From Nitrobacter winogradskyi Nb-255 (lineage in GTDB: Bacteria; Pseudomonadota; Alphaproteobacteria; Rhizobiales; Xanthobacteraceae), in NCBI RefSeq assembly GCF_000012725.1, contig NC_007406.1:1516001-1580000 (forward strand): a DNA stretch of 64,000 bases. Direction: 5' to 3'. Positions 45,741 to 56,238 of this stretch are shown here, piece by piece. Each line of letters begins with the position of its first letter. Within the stretch, counting starts at the first letter, position 1. Position numbers and translations under genes: made by a program. The notes under the pieces are model-generated. The model searched no databases. It was given only the letters and a program-made list of their open reading frames with translations, and was not told the DNA's origin.

Positions 45741-46012
45741 TTGCGCCGACGGCGGCGGGTCCTTTGCTTGCAATCAATTGATGCCATGACATACCTTTGC
45801 ACGAGGTCGTGAAGCGATTCGGACGTCGTCGGATGCCGGTCCTGCTGCGAGGGCCGGCCCGGAATTGATGTCACCACCAGTTCGCAGCGCTTTCTTGGGA
45901 AATAAATCCGGTTGCGATCGATGTCGGCGCCCGCATCTGGAACCGGATGAAAATCCTTATATCGCTTGAAGCTGGCGCTCTGGCGAGGGCCGTGACAGAT
46001 GTGGAGTTGGAC

Positions 46013-46666
46013 ATGACGCAACCTGCAAAAGTCCAAGAGCCCTCCATGGAGGAAATTCTGGCGTCGATCCGTCGCATCATCGCGGACGATGAAAAGCCCG
46101 CCGCGGCCGGAAAAGCTGCCGTCGCTGACGTAGTGGAAGCGCGGCCTCGGACCGCTCCCGCCCCTAAGCCGGCCGCTCCCGCGAATGCTGACGCCGCCAA
46201 CAGCCAGGACGATATCGACGCGATGCTTGCGAACCTCGACGCAGCAGCCACCGGGAAAGAAGGCCGTCCCGCCGAGGCTGAGGAGGTGTTCGAACTGACG
46301 GACGAAATGGCCGTGCCGGATGCAAGGCAGGACGCTTTTCAGAAAATCGAACCTCAGGATGATCTGGAATTCGCCGAAGCGACGCAGGTCGCGGCTGCCT
46401 CGCCGGATTCAGCAGCCATCCCCCCGTCCAATCCGAATGCCGCGCCGGCGGCGCGGATTCTGTCGCACTCGACCGTTTCAGCGGTTGAAACGGCCTTCAA
46501 CTCGCTTGCCAGCACGGTGTTGACCAACAACGCCCGCACCCTTGAGGATCTCGTCAAGGAGATGCTGCGCCCGATGCTGAAGTCCTGGCTCGACGACAAT
46601 CTGCCGGGGTTGGTGGAGCGCATCGTCAAGGCTGAAATCGAGCGGGTCTCGCGCGGTCGTCCCTGA
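46013..46666 (+). CDS. popZ: PopZ-type polar organising protein (DUF2497)
   Basis: 217 aa: N-terminal helix SMEEILASIRRIIADDEK, a Pro/Ala/Glu-rich acidic disordered middle (about 30-145) and C-terminal oligomerisation helices LEDLVKEMLRPMLKSWLDDN and LVERIVKAEIERVSRG. This layout is that of Caulobacter PopZ, the polar hub that anchors ParB-parS and recruits cell-cycle proteins. ATG 46013 has GGAG six bases upstream. valS follows, as in Caulobacter relatives. Confidence 0.9.
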   Translation: MTQPAKVQEPSMEEILASIRRIIADDEKPAAAGKAAVADVVEARPRTAPAPKPAAPANADAANSQDDIDAMLANLDAAATGKEGRPAEAEEVFELTDEMAVPDARQDAFQKIEPQDDLEFAEATQVAAASPDSAAIPPSNPNAAPAARILSHSTVSAVETAFNSLASTVLTNNARTLEDLVKEMLRPMLKSWLDDNLPGLVERIVKAEIERVSRGRP

Positions 46667-46868
46667 TCCGCTCCACCAGCCGGGAATGCGGCGGCCACCG
46701 GAGCGGAAAGCCGAACCGTCTCCAGGCGTCATGAGAAACTCACATCTGCGCTATGCGGCCGGTTTATTCGGTGGTCTTGTTGACTTGATGCGCCCTGAAA
46801 GGCTTTTAGCCGTCAGGGGATCTATTTCGTGAACTGACCTGAAACGCCCCGACTGTGATTGCATTGAC

Positions 46869-49727
46869 ATGATCGAAAAAACCTATCAGCCATCCGATAT
46901 TGAAAGTCGCATGTCCCGCGTTTGGGAAGAGGCCGGCGCGTTCAAGGCCGGCCGGCCCGAACGCCGCGAGGCTGAGCCGTTCACGATCGTCATCCCGCCG
47001 CCGAACGTCACCGGCTCGTTGCACATGGGGCACGCGCTGAACAACACCTTGCAGGATGTGCTGTGCCGCTTCGAGCGGATGCGCGGCCGCGACGTGCTAT
47101 GGCAGCCAGGCACAGATCATGCCGGCATCGCGACCCAGATGGTTGTGGAGCGGCAGTTGATGGAACGGAAGGAGCCCGGCCGCCGCGAGATGGGCCGCGC
47201 CAGGTTTCTTGAACGAGTCTGGCAATGGAAAGCGGAGAGCGGCGGCGTTATCGTCAACCAGTTGAAACGGCTGGGAGCGTCCTGCGATTGGTCGCGTGAG
47301 CGTTTCACCATGGACGAAGGGCTGTCACGCGCGGTCGCCAAGGTTTTCGTCGAGCTGCATCGCGCCGGCCTGATCTACAAGGACAAGCGGCTGGTCAATT
47401 GGGATCCGAAACTGCTCACCGCGATCTCCGATCTCGAGGTGAAACAGGTCGAGGTGAAAGGCAGCTTGTGGCATCTGCGCTATCCGATCGAGGGCAAGGC
47501 TTTCGACCCGAGCGATCCCTCGACCTATATCGTCGTCGCCACCACGCGGCCGGAGACCATGCTGGGCGATACGGCTGTCGCGGTGCATCCGGAGAACGCG
47601 AAGCTCGAATACCTGATCGGCAGCAATGTCGTGCTGCCTTTGGCCGGCAGGATCATTCCGATTGTCGGCGACGACTATGCCGATCCGGAGAAGGGCACCG
47701 GCGCGGTCAAAATCACCCCGGCTCATGATTTCAACGACTTCGAGGTCGGTAGGCGCCACCACCTGCCGCAGATCAGCGTGCTCGATCGCGAGGGACGGCT
47801 GACGCTATCCGAGAACGAGGATTTCCTGCGCGGCCTTCCGTCGGGCGCGTTGATGCTGGCTGAGGAATTCGACGGCATGGATCGCTTCGCCGCGCGCAAG
47901 GCGATCGTGGCGCGTCTCGAAGAGTTCGGCTTTCTCGACAAGATCGAGCCGCATACGCACATGGTGCCGCATGGCGACCGCTCCAACGCCGTCGTCGAGC
48001 CCTACCTGACCGACCAGTGGTACGTCGACGCCAAGGAACTGGCGCGGCCGGCAATGGCCGCCGTGCGTTCCGGCGAAACGGCGTTCGTGCCGAAGAACTG
48101 GGAGAAGACCTATTTCGAGTGGATGGAGAACATCCAACCCTGGTGTATCTCGCGGCAGCTCTGGTGGGGTCATCAGATTCCGGCCTGGTACGGGCCCGAC
48201 GGAAAGGTGTTCGTCGCGGAAACGGAGGACGAGGCGATCGGCCATGCGCTCGGCTATTACGTCGAGCAGGGCGTGATTACGGCGGAGCAGGGCGCCGGGA
48301 TGGCGCGCGATCCGGCGAAGCGTGATGGCTTCATCACGCGAGACGAAGACGTGCTCGACACCTGGTTTTCATCGGCGTTGTGGCCGTTCTCGACGCTCGG
48401 CTGGCCGGACGAGACGCCGGAGGTGAGGCGTTACTATCCGACCAACGTGCTCGTCACCGGCTTCGATATCATCTTCTTCTGGGTTGCCCGAATGATGATG
48501 ATGGGCATCCACTTCATGAAAGAAGCCCCGTTCTCGACGGTCTACATCCACGCGCTCGTTCGCGACGAGAAGGGCGCCAAGATGTCGAAGTCGAAGGGCA
48601 ACGTCATTGATCCCCTTAATCTGGTCGATAAGTACGGCGCGGATGCGCTGCGCTTTACGCTCGCCGCGATGGCGGTGCAGGGCCGCGACATCAAGCTCTC
48701 TCCGCAGAGGGTCGAAGGCTATCGCAATTTCGCGACCAAGTTCTGGAACGCGTGCCGTTTCGCGGAGATGAACGATTGTGTCGTTCCCGCCCGGTTCGAT
48801 CCGACCGCGGCGACGGAGACACTGAACCGATGGATCGTTCATGAGACCGCGCGTACGGCGTGCGAGGTCACCGAGGCCATTGAATCCTCTCGCTTCAATG
48901 ACGCCGCAAGCGCGATCTACCGCTTTGTCTGGAACGTCTATTGCGACTGGTATCTTGAGCTCGCGAAGCCCGTCATTCTGGGTGAGGACAGCCCCGCCAA
49001 GTCCGAGACACGCGCGATGGTCGCCTGGGCGCGCGATGAAATCCTGAAGCTTCTCCATCCGTTCATGCCGTTCATTACGGAGGAGTTATGGGCGGTGACG
49101 GCGGAGCGGACGCGACTGCTGACCCTGACGGAGTGGCCCAACAAGGCCGATCAGACCCGCAAACGGCGGACGTTGATCGCGGCCGCCGACCCCTTCATCG
49201 GGTCGGAGCCGATAACCGATCTGCTGGAGCCCTACTTCCGCGACGATGCCGCCGAAGCCGAGATCGGCTGGGTGGTCGATCTCGTCACGGCGATCCGCTC
49301 CGTCCGCGCGGAGATGAATATTCCGCCTGCAACCCTGGCGCCGCTGGTGCTGGCTGGCGCGTCCGACGAGAGCAGGGCGCGGGCGCAGCGCTGGAGCGAT
49401 GTCATCAAGCGGATGTCCCGGCTTGCGGATATCTCGTTCGCGGACCAGGCGCCGGCGGGCGCCGTGCAACTGCTGATCCGTGGCGAAGTCGCCGCGCTGC
49501 CGTTGAAAGGCATCGTTGACGTCGCCGCCCAGCGTACGCGTCTGGGGAAGGAAATCGCTAAGGCTGACGCCGACATCGCTCGCGTCGATCTCAAGCTCGC
49601 GGATCAGAATTTCATCGCCAACGCGCCCGGAGAAATCGTCGAGGACGAAAAAGAAAAGCGGGAAGCAGCGGCCGCTCGCAAGGCGAAGTTCGTCGAGGCG
49701 CTGGAGCGTTTGAAGGCCGCTGAGTGA
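46869..49727 (+). CDS. valS: Valyl-tRNA synthetase
   Basis: 952-aa class I synthetase charging tRNA-Val. HIGH-type motif [12 protein letters not shown] (44-55), KMSKS at residues 571-575 in [14 protein letters not shown], editing domain with [17 protein letters not shown], and a C-terminal coiled coil ([19 protein letters not shown]). Length and domain order are normal. The stop overlaps the MFS gene start (GTGA). Confidence 0.97.
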   Translation: MIEKTYQPSDIESRMSRVWEEAGAFKAGRPERREAEPFTIVIPPPNVTGSLHMGHALNNTLQDVLCRFERMRGRDVLWQPGTDHAGIATQMVVERQLMERKEPGRREMGRARFLERVWQWKAESGGVIVNQLKRLGASCDWSRERFTMDEGLSRAVAKVFVELHRAGLIYKDKRLVNWDPKLLTAISDLEVKQVEVKGSLWHLRYPIEGKAFDPSDPSTYIVVATTRPETMLGDTAVAVHPENAKLEYLIGSNVVLPLAGRIIPIVGDDYADPEKGTGAVKITPAHDFNDFEVGRRHHLPQISVLDREGRLTLSENEDFLRGLPSGALMLAEEFDGMDRFAARKAIVARLEEFGFLDKIEPHTHMVPHGDRSNAVVEPYLTDQWYVDAKELARPAMAAVRSGETAFVPKNWEKTYFEWMENIQPWCISRQLWWGHQIPAWYGPDGKVFVAETEDEAIGHALGYYVEQGVITAEQGAGMARDPAKRDGFITRDEDVLDTWFSSALWPFSTLGWPDETPEVRRYYPTNVLVTGFDIIFFWVARMMMMGIHFMKEAPFSTVYIHALVRDEKGAKMSKSKGNVIDPLNLVDKYGADALRFTLAAMAVQGRDIKLSPQRVEGYRNFATKFWNACRFAEMNDCVVPARFDPTAATETLNRWIVHETARTACEVTEAIESSRFNDAASAIYRFVWNVYCDWYLELAKPVILGEDSPAKSETRAMVAWARDEILKLLHPFMPFITEELWAVTAERTRLLTLTEWPNKADQTRKRRTLIAAADPFIGSEPITDLLEPYFRDDAAEAEIGWVVDLVTAIRSVRAEMNIPPATLAPLVLAGASDESRARAQRWSDVIKRMSRLADISFADQAPAGAVQLLIRGEVAALPLKGIVDVAAQRTRLGKEIAKADADIARVDLKLADQNFIANAPGEIVEDEKEKREAAAARKAKFVEALERLKAAE

Positions 49728-50890
49728 GTGTTGCGCGATCGTCGTCGCTGCGTCCCCTGGGTCTGCTATGGCTTGGGGGCGTGGGGCTGCGGCTCACGAT
49801 CCTTGCGGTGCCGCCGGTACTGGCGCTTATCATTTCCGATCTTGCGCTGTCAGGAACCGAGGTCGGGATCCTCAATGCCATTCCGGTCAGTTTGTTCGCG
49901 CTTGTCGCGGTGCCCGGATCGCTGCTGATTTCGCGCGTCGGCGCCGTCAGGGCGCTCGTCGTTGGCCTTTTGATCGCGGCGGTCGGGTCGGCGCTGCGCG
50001 GTTTCGCCATCGGCGCGATGACGCTGTTCGCGGCGACCGCGCTGATGGCGGCGGGCGTCGCCCTGATGCAGCCGGCGTTGCCGCCGCTGGTTCGGCAATG
50101 GGTCCCCCGCCGGATTGGTTTCGCCACGGCCGTCTACACCAACGGATTGCTATGCGGCGAAATCTTCCCGGTCGTGCTTGTCGTGGTGACCGTGCCGTTG
50201 CTGGGAGGCGGGTGGCGCGGAAGTCTCGAACTCTGGTCGATCGCGGCGGCGGCGATCGCATTGATCATCTTCGTTGCCCGGCCGGGCGGCGACCAGGTAT
50301 CCGCTCAGCACAGCCGCTGGATGCCGGACTGGCGCGATCCGCTGCTGTGGAAAATCGGCCTCGTCGCCAGCGCGAACAACCAGCTGTATTTCTGCACCAA
50401 TGCGTTTCTGCCAGGCCTGCTGCTGCAAAACGGCCAGACCGAGCTGATCGGACCTGCGCTATCGGCGCTCAATCTCGGGCAGTTGCCGGGGTCGATCATT
50501 CTTATTCTGATGGCCAGCCGTCTCGAGCGGAGGAGATGGCCGCTGGTTCTTTGCGGCGCGCTCGGCCTGCTCGCTGTCCTCGGCACTGCGACGAGCACGA
50601 GTTTTTGGGCGATCGTCGGTTCGGCGGCGCTGGTGGGCTTCACCTGCGCCGTGGGCCTCACTCTTGTACTGACGCTGCCGGCCCTGCTGGTCGCTCCCGA
50701 TGACGTACCCCACAACTCGGCCGGAATGTTCACAATCGGTTACGGAATCGCCATGCTGATCTCCATCGTCAGCGGGATGGTCTGGGACATCACCGGGAAC
50801 GCCGTGGTTGCGTTCGTGCCGATCGGTCTTGCCGTCGTGCCGATGGTCGTGCTGCCGCTGGGAATTGATTTCAGTACCCGGCGCTCCTGA
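49724..50890 (+). CDS. MFS transporter (CynX/NimT-like)
   Basis: 388 aa, about 12 hydrophobic helices; features include [21 protein letters not shown], the loop RVGAVRAL and [20 protein letters not shown]. It resembles the cyanate/2-nitroimidazole porter group; the substrate is unknown. It starts with GTG overlapping the valS stop, and its last 20 bases overlap the 3' end of the convergent glycosylase gene. Confidence 0.83.
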   Translation: MSVARSSSLRPLGLLWLGGVGLRLTILAVPPVLALIISDLALSGTEVGILNAIPVSLFALVAVPGSLLISRVGAVRALVVGLLIAAVGSALRGFAIGAMTLFAATALMAAGVALMQPALPPLVRQWVPRRIGFATAVYTNGLLCGEIFPVVLVVVTVPLLGGGWRGSLELWSIAAAAIALIIFVARPGGDQVSAQHSRWMPDWRDPLLWKIGLVASANNQLYFCTNAFLPGLLLQNGQTELIGPALSALNLGQLPGSIILILMASRLERRRWPLVLCGALGLLAVLGTATSTSFWAIVGSAALVGFTCAVGLTLVLTLPALLVAPDDVPHNSAGMFTIGYGIAMLISIVSGMVWDITGNAVVAFVPIGLAVVPMVVLPLGIDFSTRRS

Positions 50891-51497
50891 ACGGCTTGCT
50901 CAGGAACTTCGATCCTTTCAATCCGTATCGCCATGGCAGGTCGGCGGCCTTGGTGATGCCGATGCGCACGCCGGCGACGACGTCGGCCTTCTCTGTTCGC
51001 CGAAAGACCGCGATCGGCGGCGCATCGAGCGGCAGCGCGTTATGCGCGATCGATATGCCGAGCGCCTGGCATAGTCTGCCTGGCCCTGAGCACAAAAGGC
51101 GTTCCTCATGCAGCCCGCGCCGCCGCCGCATCGCCGGAATGCCGTGGGTCGGCTGTAGCGCGCGGATCAGAACCGCGGCGGCGGAGCCATCCATTTCACA
51201 GACGAAGTTCACGCACCAGTGGATGCCGTAAGAGCGATAGACATAGGCGAAGCCGGGTGGGCCGAACATCACCATGTTTCGCGGCGTCGGTCCCCGATGG
51301 GAATGCGCCGCCGGTTCGGTGTGATGATAGGCCTCCACCTCGACGATGATGCCGCCGACGCCGTCGACCAGCAGGGTCGCGCCGATCAGGTCGGGAGCGA
51401 CATCATGCACGCTGCGCCCGAAAAACGCGCGCGTGAGGGGTTTGCCGAGAACAGGTGGATCTGGGCCATCGGATGTCAGGTCTTGAGTCAGTTTCAT
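50871..51497 (-). CDS. 3-methyladenine DNA glycosylase (AAG/Mpg family)
   Basis: 208 aa base-excision enzyme of the mammalian AAG fold. Motifs: [37 protein letters not shown] with the catalytic Glu, [21 protein letters not shown] and [13 protein letters not shown]. Removes alkylated purines. Convergent with, and overlapping by 20 bp, the MFS gene. Confidence 0.92.
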   Translation of the reverse strand: MKLTQDLTSDGPDPPVLGKPLTRAFFGRSVHDVAPDLIGATLLVDGVGGIIVEVEAYHHTEPAAHSHRGPTPRNMVMFGPPGFAYVYRSYGIHWCVNFVCEMDGSAAAVLIRALQPTHGIPAMRRRRGLHEERLLCSGPGRLCQALGISIAHNALPLDAPPIAVFRRTEKADVVAGVRIGITKAADLPWRYGLKGSKFLSKPFRSAGY

Positions 51498-51599
51498 GCG
51501 GCAATCGGAGCGGGCGGGTGGATTCGGGATATGTTACATATCTGGCTGATCCGGCGAAGCGGGTTGCAGCCCCGCGCCGCGCGGATTACCTAAAGCCTT

Positions 51600-51691
51600 C
51601 CCGCTTCTGACAGAAATCAAAAACGGGGCATACGATCTTGATCTGACGTGTTCTCTTCACGCGAACAGGTCGTTCGTTCCGCTCGAAAACG
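51600..51691 (-). repeat. Degenerate family-A repeat, copy 12
   Basis: On plus: CCCGCTTCTGACAGAAATCA, TGACGTGTTCTCTTCACGCG, then TCCGCTCGAAAACGC. It lies in the divergent region between the glycosylase and lipA, ending 24 bp before the lipA start. Confidence 0.6.
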
Positions 51692-51714
51692 CCCAAAAGT
51701 CTTCTGGATCATCC

Positions 51715-52674
51715 ATGGTCGTCATCCTCGATACGATTTCCGCCAATCCTGTCCGGCCGCGGCATCCGGAGAAGGCCAACCGGCCGGATGCGTTGTCGCC
51801 GCCGAAACCCGACTGGATTCGCGTGCGCGCGCCGAACACGCGCGGCTATGCGAATACGCGCCGGATCGTCAAGGAGAACGGACTGGTCACCGTATGCGAG
51901 GAGGCGGGCTGCCCGAACATCGGCGAGTGCTGGGACAAGAAACACGCCACCTTCATGATCATGGGCGACACCTGCACCCGCGCCTGCGCCTTCTGCAATG
52001 TCAAGACGGGAATGCCCGGTGCGATCGAGTCGTCCGAGCCCGAATACGTGGCTGAAGCGACGCGCAAGCTGGGGTTGGCGCACGTCGTCGTCACATCCGT
52101 CGATCGCGACGATCTCGATGACGGAGGCGCGGAACATTTCGCGCAGACGATACGCGCTATCCGTGAGCGTTGTCCGGCGACGACGATCGAGATCCTGACG
52201 CCCGATTTTCTTCGCAAGGACGGCGCGCTGGAAAAGGTGGTGGCGGCGAAGCCCGATGTCTTCAACCACAATCTCGAAACCGTTCCGTCGCGTTACCTGA
52301 CTGTGCGGCCCGGCGCGCGCTATTTCCACTCGATCCGCCTGTTGCAACGGGTGAAGGAGATCGACCCGGCGATCTTCACCAAGTCCGGCATCATGGTCGG
52401 GCTTGGCGAGGAGCGTCACGAGGTCTTGCAGGTGATGGACGATCTGCGGTCGGCGGATGTCGACTTTCTTACCATCGGGCAATACCTGCAGCCGACCCGC
52501 AAGCATCACGCCGTGATACGTTACGTCACGCCGGAGGAGTTTTCGAGCTATGAGACTGTCGCTTACACCAAGGGTTTTCTGATGGTATCGGCAAGCCCGC
52601 TGACGCGCTCGTCGCATCACGCCGGCGAGGACTTTGCAAAGTTGCAGGCCGCCCGCGCCACGTTGTCGCGGTAA
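51715..52674 (+). CDS. lipA: Lipoyl synthase
   Basis: 319-aa radical SAM enzyme inserting two sulfurs into octanoyl-protein. Both iron-sulfur clusters are visible: auxiliary cluster Cys61, 66, 72 ([12 protein letters not shown]) and radical SAM Cys87, 91, 94 (CTRACAFC). HNLETVPS and GIMVGLGE also match. ATG at 51715. A COQ10-like gene follows 11 bp later. Confidence 0.96.
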   Translation: MVVILDTISANPVRPRHPEKANRPDALSPPKPDWIRVRAPNTRGYANTRRIVKENGLVTVCEEAGCPNIGECWDKKHATFMIMGDTCTRACAFCNVKTGMPGAIESSEPEYVAEATRKLGLAHVVVTSVDRDDLDDGGAEHFAQTIRAIRERCPATTIEILTPDFLRKDGALEKVVAAKPDVFNHNLETVPSRYLTVRPGARYFHSIRLLQRVKEIDPAIFTKSGIMVGLGEERHEVLQVMDDLRSADVDFLTIGQYLQPTRKHHAVIRYVTPEEFSSYETVAYTKGFLMVSASPLTRSSHHAGEDFAKLQAARATLSR

Positions 52675-52685
52675 GCGCCACCGGG

Positions 52686-53153
52686 ATGCCGTCGTTTTCA
52701 AGCAAGCGCCGCGTGCGTCACAGCGCGAGCGAGATGTTCGATCTCGTGGCGGATGTCGAGCGCTATCCGGACTTCGTGCCGCTTTGCCAGTCGTTGAAGG
52801 TGCGGCAGCGCACGCCCGCGGCCGACGGCAAGGAAGTCGTGGTCGCTGATATGACCGTGTCGTTCAAGCTCGTGAGCGAGTCCTTTACGAGCAAGGTGAC
52901 GCTGGATCGGCCGAACCTGAAGATTGTCGTTGAGTATCTGCGCGGGCCGTTCAGCCACATGGAGAACCGCTGGACCTTCGAGCCGAAGTCGGATCAAGGC
53001 TGCGATGTGGGGTTTTTCATCACCTATGAATTCAAGAGCCGGATGCTGGCGATGCTGATGGGCGCGATGTTCGACACCGCGTTCCAGCGTTTCGCGGCGG
53101 CGTTCGAGAAACGCGCCGCCGCCGTGTACGGTCCGCCGAAGGCGAGGACCTGA
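52686..53153 (+). CDS. COQ10/RatA-like SRPBCC (START-fold) protein
   Basis: 155 aa. Family signature SSKRRVRHSASEMFDLVADVERYPDFVPLCQSLKV at the N-terminus, later VEYLRGPFSHMENRWTFEP and FQRFAAAFEKRA. In mitochondria Coq10 binds ubiquinone and is needed for respiration; the E. coli homologue RatA was reported to affect ribosome association. lipA-coq10 adjacency is common in alphaproteobacteria, favouring the respiratory role. Confidence 0.88.
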   Translation: MPSFSSKRRVRHSASEMFDLVADVERYPDFVPLCQSLKVRQRTPAADGKEVVVADMTVSFKLVSESFTSKVTLDRPNLKIVVEYLRGPFSHMENRWTFEPKSDQGCDVGFFITYEFKSRMLAMLMGAMFDTAFQRFAAAFEKRAAAVYGPPKART

Positions 53154-53163
53154 CGCGACATGT

Positions 53164-53790
53164 TCAGGTTTTCTTTGGAGAAGGTTTTACCGGCGCTGCG
53201 GTGCGCCGCCGCTCGGAAGCCCGGCGTGTCGGCGCTCTCGCCGCGCGCGGCCGCGACCGGCTGATGCTTTCGCGGCGGACTTTCGCGGGCGGCTTCGGGC
53301 CGCGCGTCAGTTCCATCAGCATCCGCAGGGCTTCGACGACCGAACGTTGCCGTACTGAACTGCGGCCGATGGCGCCGAAGCGGCATTCCCGATGGATCAG
53401 GCGGCCGTCACGCGCCGCGGCCGCAAAATGAACGAGGCCCACGGGCTTGCCCGGCGTTGCGCCGCCGGGACCCGCGATCCCGGTGATGGAAACGGCCAGA
53501 TCGGTGTCGGCGCGCTCCAGCGCGCCTATCGCCATCGCGGTCGCGGTTTCCTTGCTGACAGCGCCGAAACTGTCGAGCGTGCCGGCCTTGACGCCAAGCA
53601 TCGCGCGCTTGGCGTTATTGGAATAGGTGACGAAACCGCGATCGATGACGTCCGAGGAGCCGGGAATCTCGGTCAGCGCCGCGGCGACCAGTCCGCCGGT
53701 GCAGGATTCGGCCGTTGCGATCGTGAGCTTGCGCATCCGGCAAATGTCGAGCAGCGAACGCGACAGGGCGCGTGCGTCGCTGTTGTTCAT
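53164..53790 (-). CDS. CinA C-terminal-domain family protein (nicotinamide-nucleotide amidase)
   Basis: 208 aa. CinA core: IATAESCTGGLVAAALTEIPGSS with the catalytic Ser, FVTYSNNAKRAMLGV and VSITGIAGPGGATPGKPVGLV. Predicted to deamidate NMN in the NAD salvage route (PncC). The last 45 residues form an Arg/Ala/Lys-rich basic tail (SRSRPRAARAPTRRASERRR) not part of the enzyme core. One base separates it from the upstream ispDF stop. Confidence 0.88.
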   Translation of the reverse strand: MNNSDARALSRSLLDICRMRKLTIATAESCTGGLVAAALTEIPGSSDVIDRGFVTYSNNAKRAMLGVKAGTLDSFGAVSKETATAMAIGALERADTDLAVSITGIAGPGGATPGKPVGLVHFAAAARDGRLIHRECRFGAIGRSSVRQRSVVEALRMLMELTRGPKPPAKVRRESISRSRPRAARAPTRRASERRRTAAPVKPSPKKT

Positions 53791-53791
53791 G

Positions 53792-54988
53792 TCAGGTGTC
53801 CCGGCCCTTGTCGTTCCAGGGCAGACGGATGGTGGCGCTGGCAGTCGCCGCGATTCCTTCCTCGCGTCCGGTGAAGCCGAGCCGTTCGCTGGTCGTCGCC
53901 TTCACGGCGATGCGCGAGATGGCGACCCCGGTGATATCAGCGATGCGCGCCCGCATCTGGTCGCGCAGAGGTCCGATCTTCGGCTGCTGGCATATCATGG
54001 TGACCTCGAGATTGGCGACGCGGCCGCCGCGCGCCGTAACCCGGTCGACAGCATACTTCAGAAATTTGTCGGAAGCCGCCCCTTTCCATTGCGGGTCGCT
54101 GGGCGGGAAATGCGAGCCTATGTCGCCGTCCGCGAGCGCTCCGAGAATGGCGTCGACCAGCGCGTGCAAGCCGACATCGCCATCGGAGTGCGCCAGGAAG
54201 CCGCAATTATGCGGCACCTTCACGCCGCACAGCATGAGGTGATCGCCTTCGCCGAAAGCATGCACGTCGTAGCCCGTGCCGGTTCTGATGTCGCCGAGAG
54301 CGGCCGCGAGACGCGCTTCCTCACGCACGAAATCTTCGGGAGTCGTCAGTTTCATGTTCGCAGCATCGCCCTCGAATGTCGCCACCGTCAATCCCACCCA
54401 CTCGGCGAGCGCGGCGTCGTCGGTGAAATCGTCGCGGCCCTCGCGCGCCGCACGGCGGTGCGCATCGAGTATCATATCGAAATGGAACGCCTGCGGCGTC
54501 TGCGCGATCCGCAGCTTTGCACGGTCGGGGGTCGCGTTGACCGCGCCGGATTCATCGACCTGCTTGATGGTGTCGGTAACGGCAATAGCGGGCACCGCCG
54601 CGCCGGCTTTATCGGCAGCGTCGATGGCGCGCGTGATCAGCGCCGGTGTGACGAACGGGCGGGCGGCGTCGTGGATCAGCACGATGTCCGGCGCGTCGGC
54701 CGCTAACGCCTCAAGGCCGGCGCGAACGGAAGCCTGGCGCGTGGCCCCGCCATTCGCGGGCGGACGATAGCGGAACTGGGCGGCGGCCTGATTGAACATC
54801 GAGAGGTCATCGGGATTGAGCACCGGCTGAACCGCGAACACGTCGGGATGCTGGCAGAACGCCTCCATCGCCCGCGAAATCACGGTTCGTCCGCCAATCG
54901 TCCGGTATTGTTTGGGGCCGCCCGCGCCCGCGCGGAGACCGCGGCCCGCGGCGACAATGATGGCGGCAGTTCGTTTTGAGCTGGGCAT
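53792..54988 (-). CDS. ispDF: Bifunctional IspDF (MEP cytidylyltransferase / MECDP synthase)
   Basis: 398 aa fusion catalysing two steps of the MEP isoprenoid pathway. IspD part (1-235): AAIIVAAGRGLRAGAGGPKQ and VLIHDAARPFV. IspF part (238-395): TGYDVHAFGEGDHLMLCGV with zinc ligands, FLAHSDGDVGLHALVDAILG and DIGSHFPPSD, and TSERLGFTGREEGI. The fusion is typical of alphaproteobacteria. Divergent from dusB. Confidence 0.95.
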   Translation of the reverse strand: MPSSKRTAAIIVAAGRGLRAGAGGPKQYRTIGGRTVISRAMEAFCQHPDVFAVQPVLNPDDLSMFNQAAAQFRYRPPANGGATRQASVRAGLEALAADAPDIVLIHDAARPFVTPALITRAIDAADKAGAAVPAIAVTDTIKQVDESGAVNATPDRAKLRIAQTPQAFHFDMILDAHRRAAREGRDDFTDDAALAEWVGLTVATFEGDAANMKLTTPEDFVREEARLAAALGDIRTGTGYDVHAFGEGDHLMLCGVKVPHNCGFLAHSDGDVGLHALVDAILGALADGDIGSHFPPSDPQWKGAASDKFLKYAVDRVTARGGRVANLEVTMICQQPKIGPLRDQMRARIADITGVAISRIAVKATTSERLGFTGREEGIAATASATIRLPWNDKGRDT

Positions 54989-55188
54989 TGGACTCGCTGT
55001 GAAGGAATCGGGTTGTTTGAGCAGGCCCTTACCACGCCGTTAGCAAAAACAGCAGGAGTCCGGACCAGCCGCGAATTATTCGGTGCTGGCGTAGTTGGCA
55101 AGATGCCCGGAACTGGCTATTGTGTAGGCATAAAACCATCATGCCTAATAAATAAGCTATTCGGAACGTGGCACGGAACGATTGGACC

Positions 55189-56238
55189 ATGAGCAAGAGC
55201 CTGACAGGTCCTCCTCCGTCATCAAGTCTCGGACCGTTCGCGGTCGGAGATATTTCGATCCGCAACCGCGTTCTTCTTGCGCCGATGTCGGGGATCACGG
55301 ACAGGCCGTTTCGACGTCTTACGGAGTCGCTGGGGGCGGCGCTCGTTGTTTCGGAAATGACCGCGAGCGACGATCTCGTCCGCGGGCGTCCAATGTCCGT
55401 CCTTCGCTGTGAAGCCACCGGTCATGGGCCGCACGTCGTTCAGCTTGCCGGCTGCGAGACGCGCTGGATGGCGGAAGCCGCGCGGATCGCCGAGGCGGCC
55501 GGCGCCGACATCATCGATATCAACATGGGTTGTCCCGCCCGGCACGTGACAGGCGGCCAGTCGGGTTCGGCGCTGATGCGCGATCCCGACCATGCCCTCG
55601 ACCTGATCGAGGCGACGGTCGGCGCGGTGAACGTGCCGGTCACACTCAAAATGCGCCTCGGATGGGACGGCCACTCGTTCAATGCGCCTTCGCTGGCGCG
55701 GCGCGCCGAATCCGCCGGCGTGCGGATGATCACGGTTCATGGCCGGACGCGCTGCCAGTTCTACAAAGGCCGCGCCGATTGGCGGGCCGTGCGGGCCGTG
55801 AAGGAAGCGGTGCGCGTTCCCGTCGTCGTCAACGGCGACATCACATCGTTCGACGCAGCCGTTGCTGCGCTGGAGGCGTCGGGGGCCGATGCGGTCATGG
55901 TGGGCCGCGGCGCGCAGGGCCGCCCCTGGCTGCCGGGTCAGATCGGGCGGCGGCTCGAAACCGGCATCGAAGAATCCCATCCTTCGCTCACGGATCAGTT
56001 GGCTTACATCCGCGCGCTTTATGACGACCTGCTTCTGCATTACGGCCTGCGCATCGGGCTTCGTCATGCGCGAAAGCATCTTGGCTGGGCGCTGGATACG
56101 GCGGCAGCGCTTCGTGCCGTGCCGACACCGGTCCAGAAATCGTGGCGGACGAAAATTCTGACGGCCGATGATCCCTCCGGCGTACAGCGGTTACTGGTGG
56201 ACGCGTTCGACGATTTCGCGTGGAGGGCCGTGGCATGA
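55189..56238 (+). CDS. dusB: tRNA-dihydrouridine synthase (DusB/NifR3)
   Basis: 349-aa FMN TIM-barrel enzyme reducing uridines in the tRNA D-loop. [39 protein letters not shown] with the catalytic Cys, [18 protein letters not shown] and [15 protein letters not shown] 55189 preferred to GTG 55168. The gene is the first of the ntr operon (historic name nifR3); its stop overlaps the ntrB start (ATGA). Confidence 0.94.
   Translation: MSKSLTGPPPSSSLGPFAVGDISIRNRVLLAPMSGITDRPFRRLTESLGAALVVSEMTASDDLVRGRPMSVLRCEATGHGPHVVQLAGCETRWMAEAARIAEAAGADIIDINMGCPARHVTGGQSGSALMRDPDHALDLIEATVGAVNVPVTLKMRLGWDGHSFNAPSLARRAESAGVRMITVHGRTRCQFYKGRADWRAVRAVKEAVRVPVVVNGDITSFDAAVAALEASGADAVMVGRGAQGRPWLPGQIGRRLETGIEESHPSLTDQLAYIRALYDDLLLHYGLRIGLRHARKHLGWALDTAAALRAVPTPVQKSWRTKILTADDPSGVQRLLVDAFDDFAWRAVA

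Noticed and set aside
3567-51691. CRISPR array
   Set aside because: The repeats are dispersed, in both orientations and without regularly spaced spacers.
55170-55186. TGGCAC...TTGG resembling a sigma-54 promoter before dusB-ntrBC
   Set aside because: Spacing between the -24 and -12 elements is two bases too long and the -12 GC is absent.
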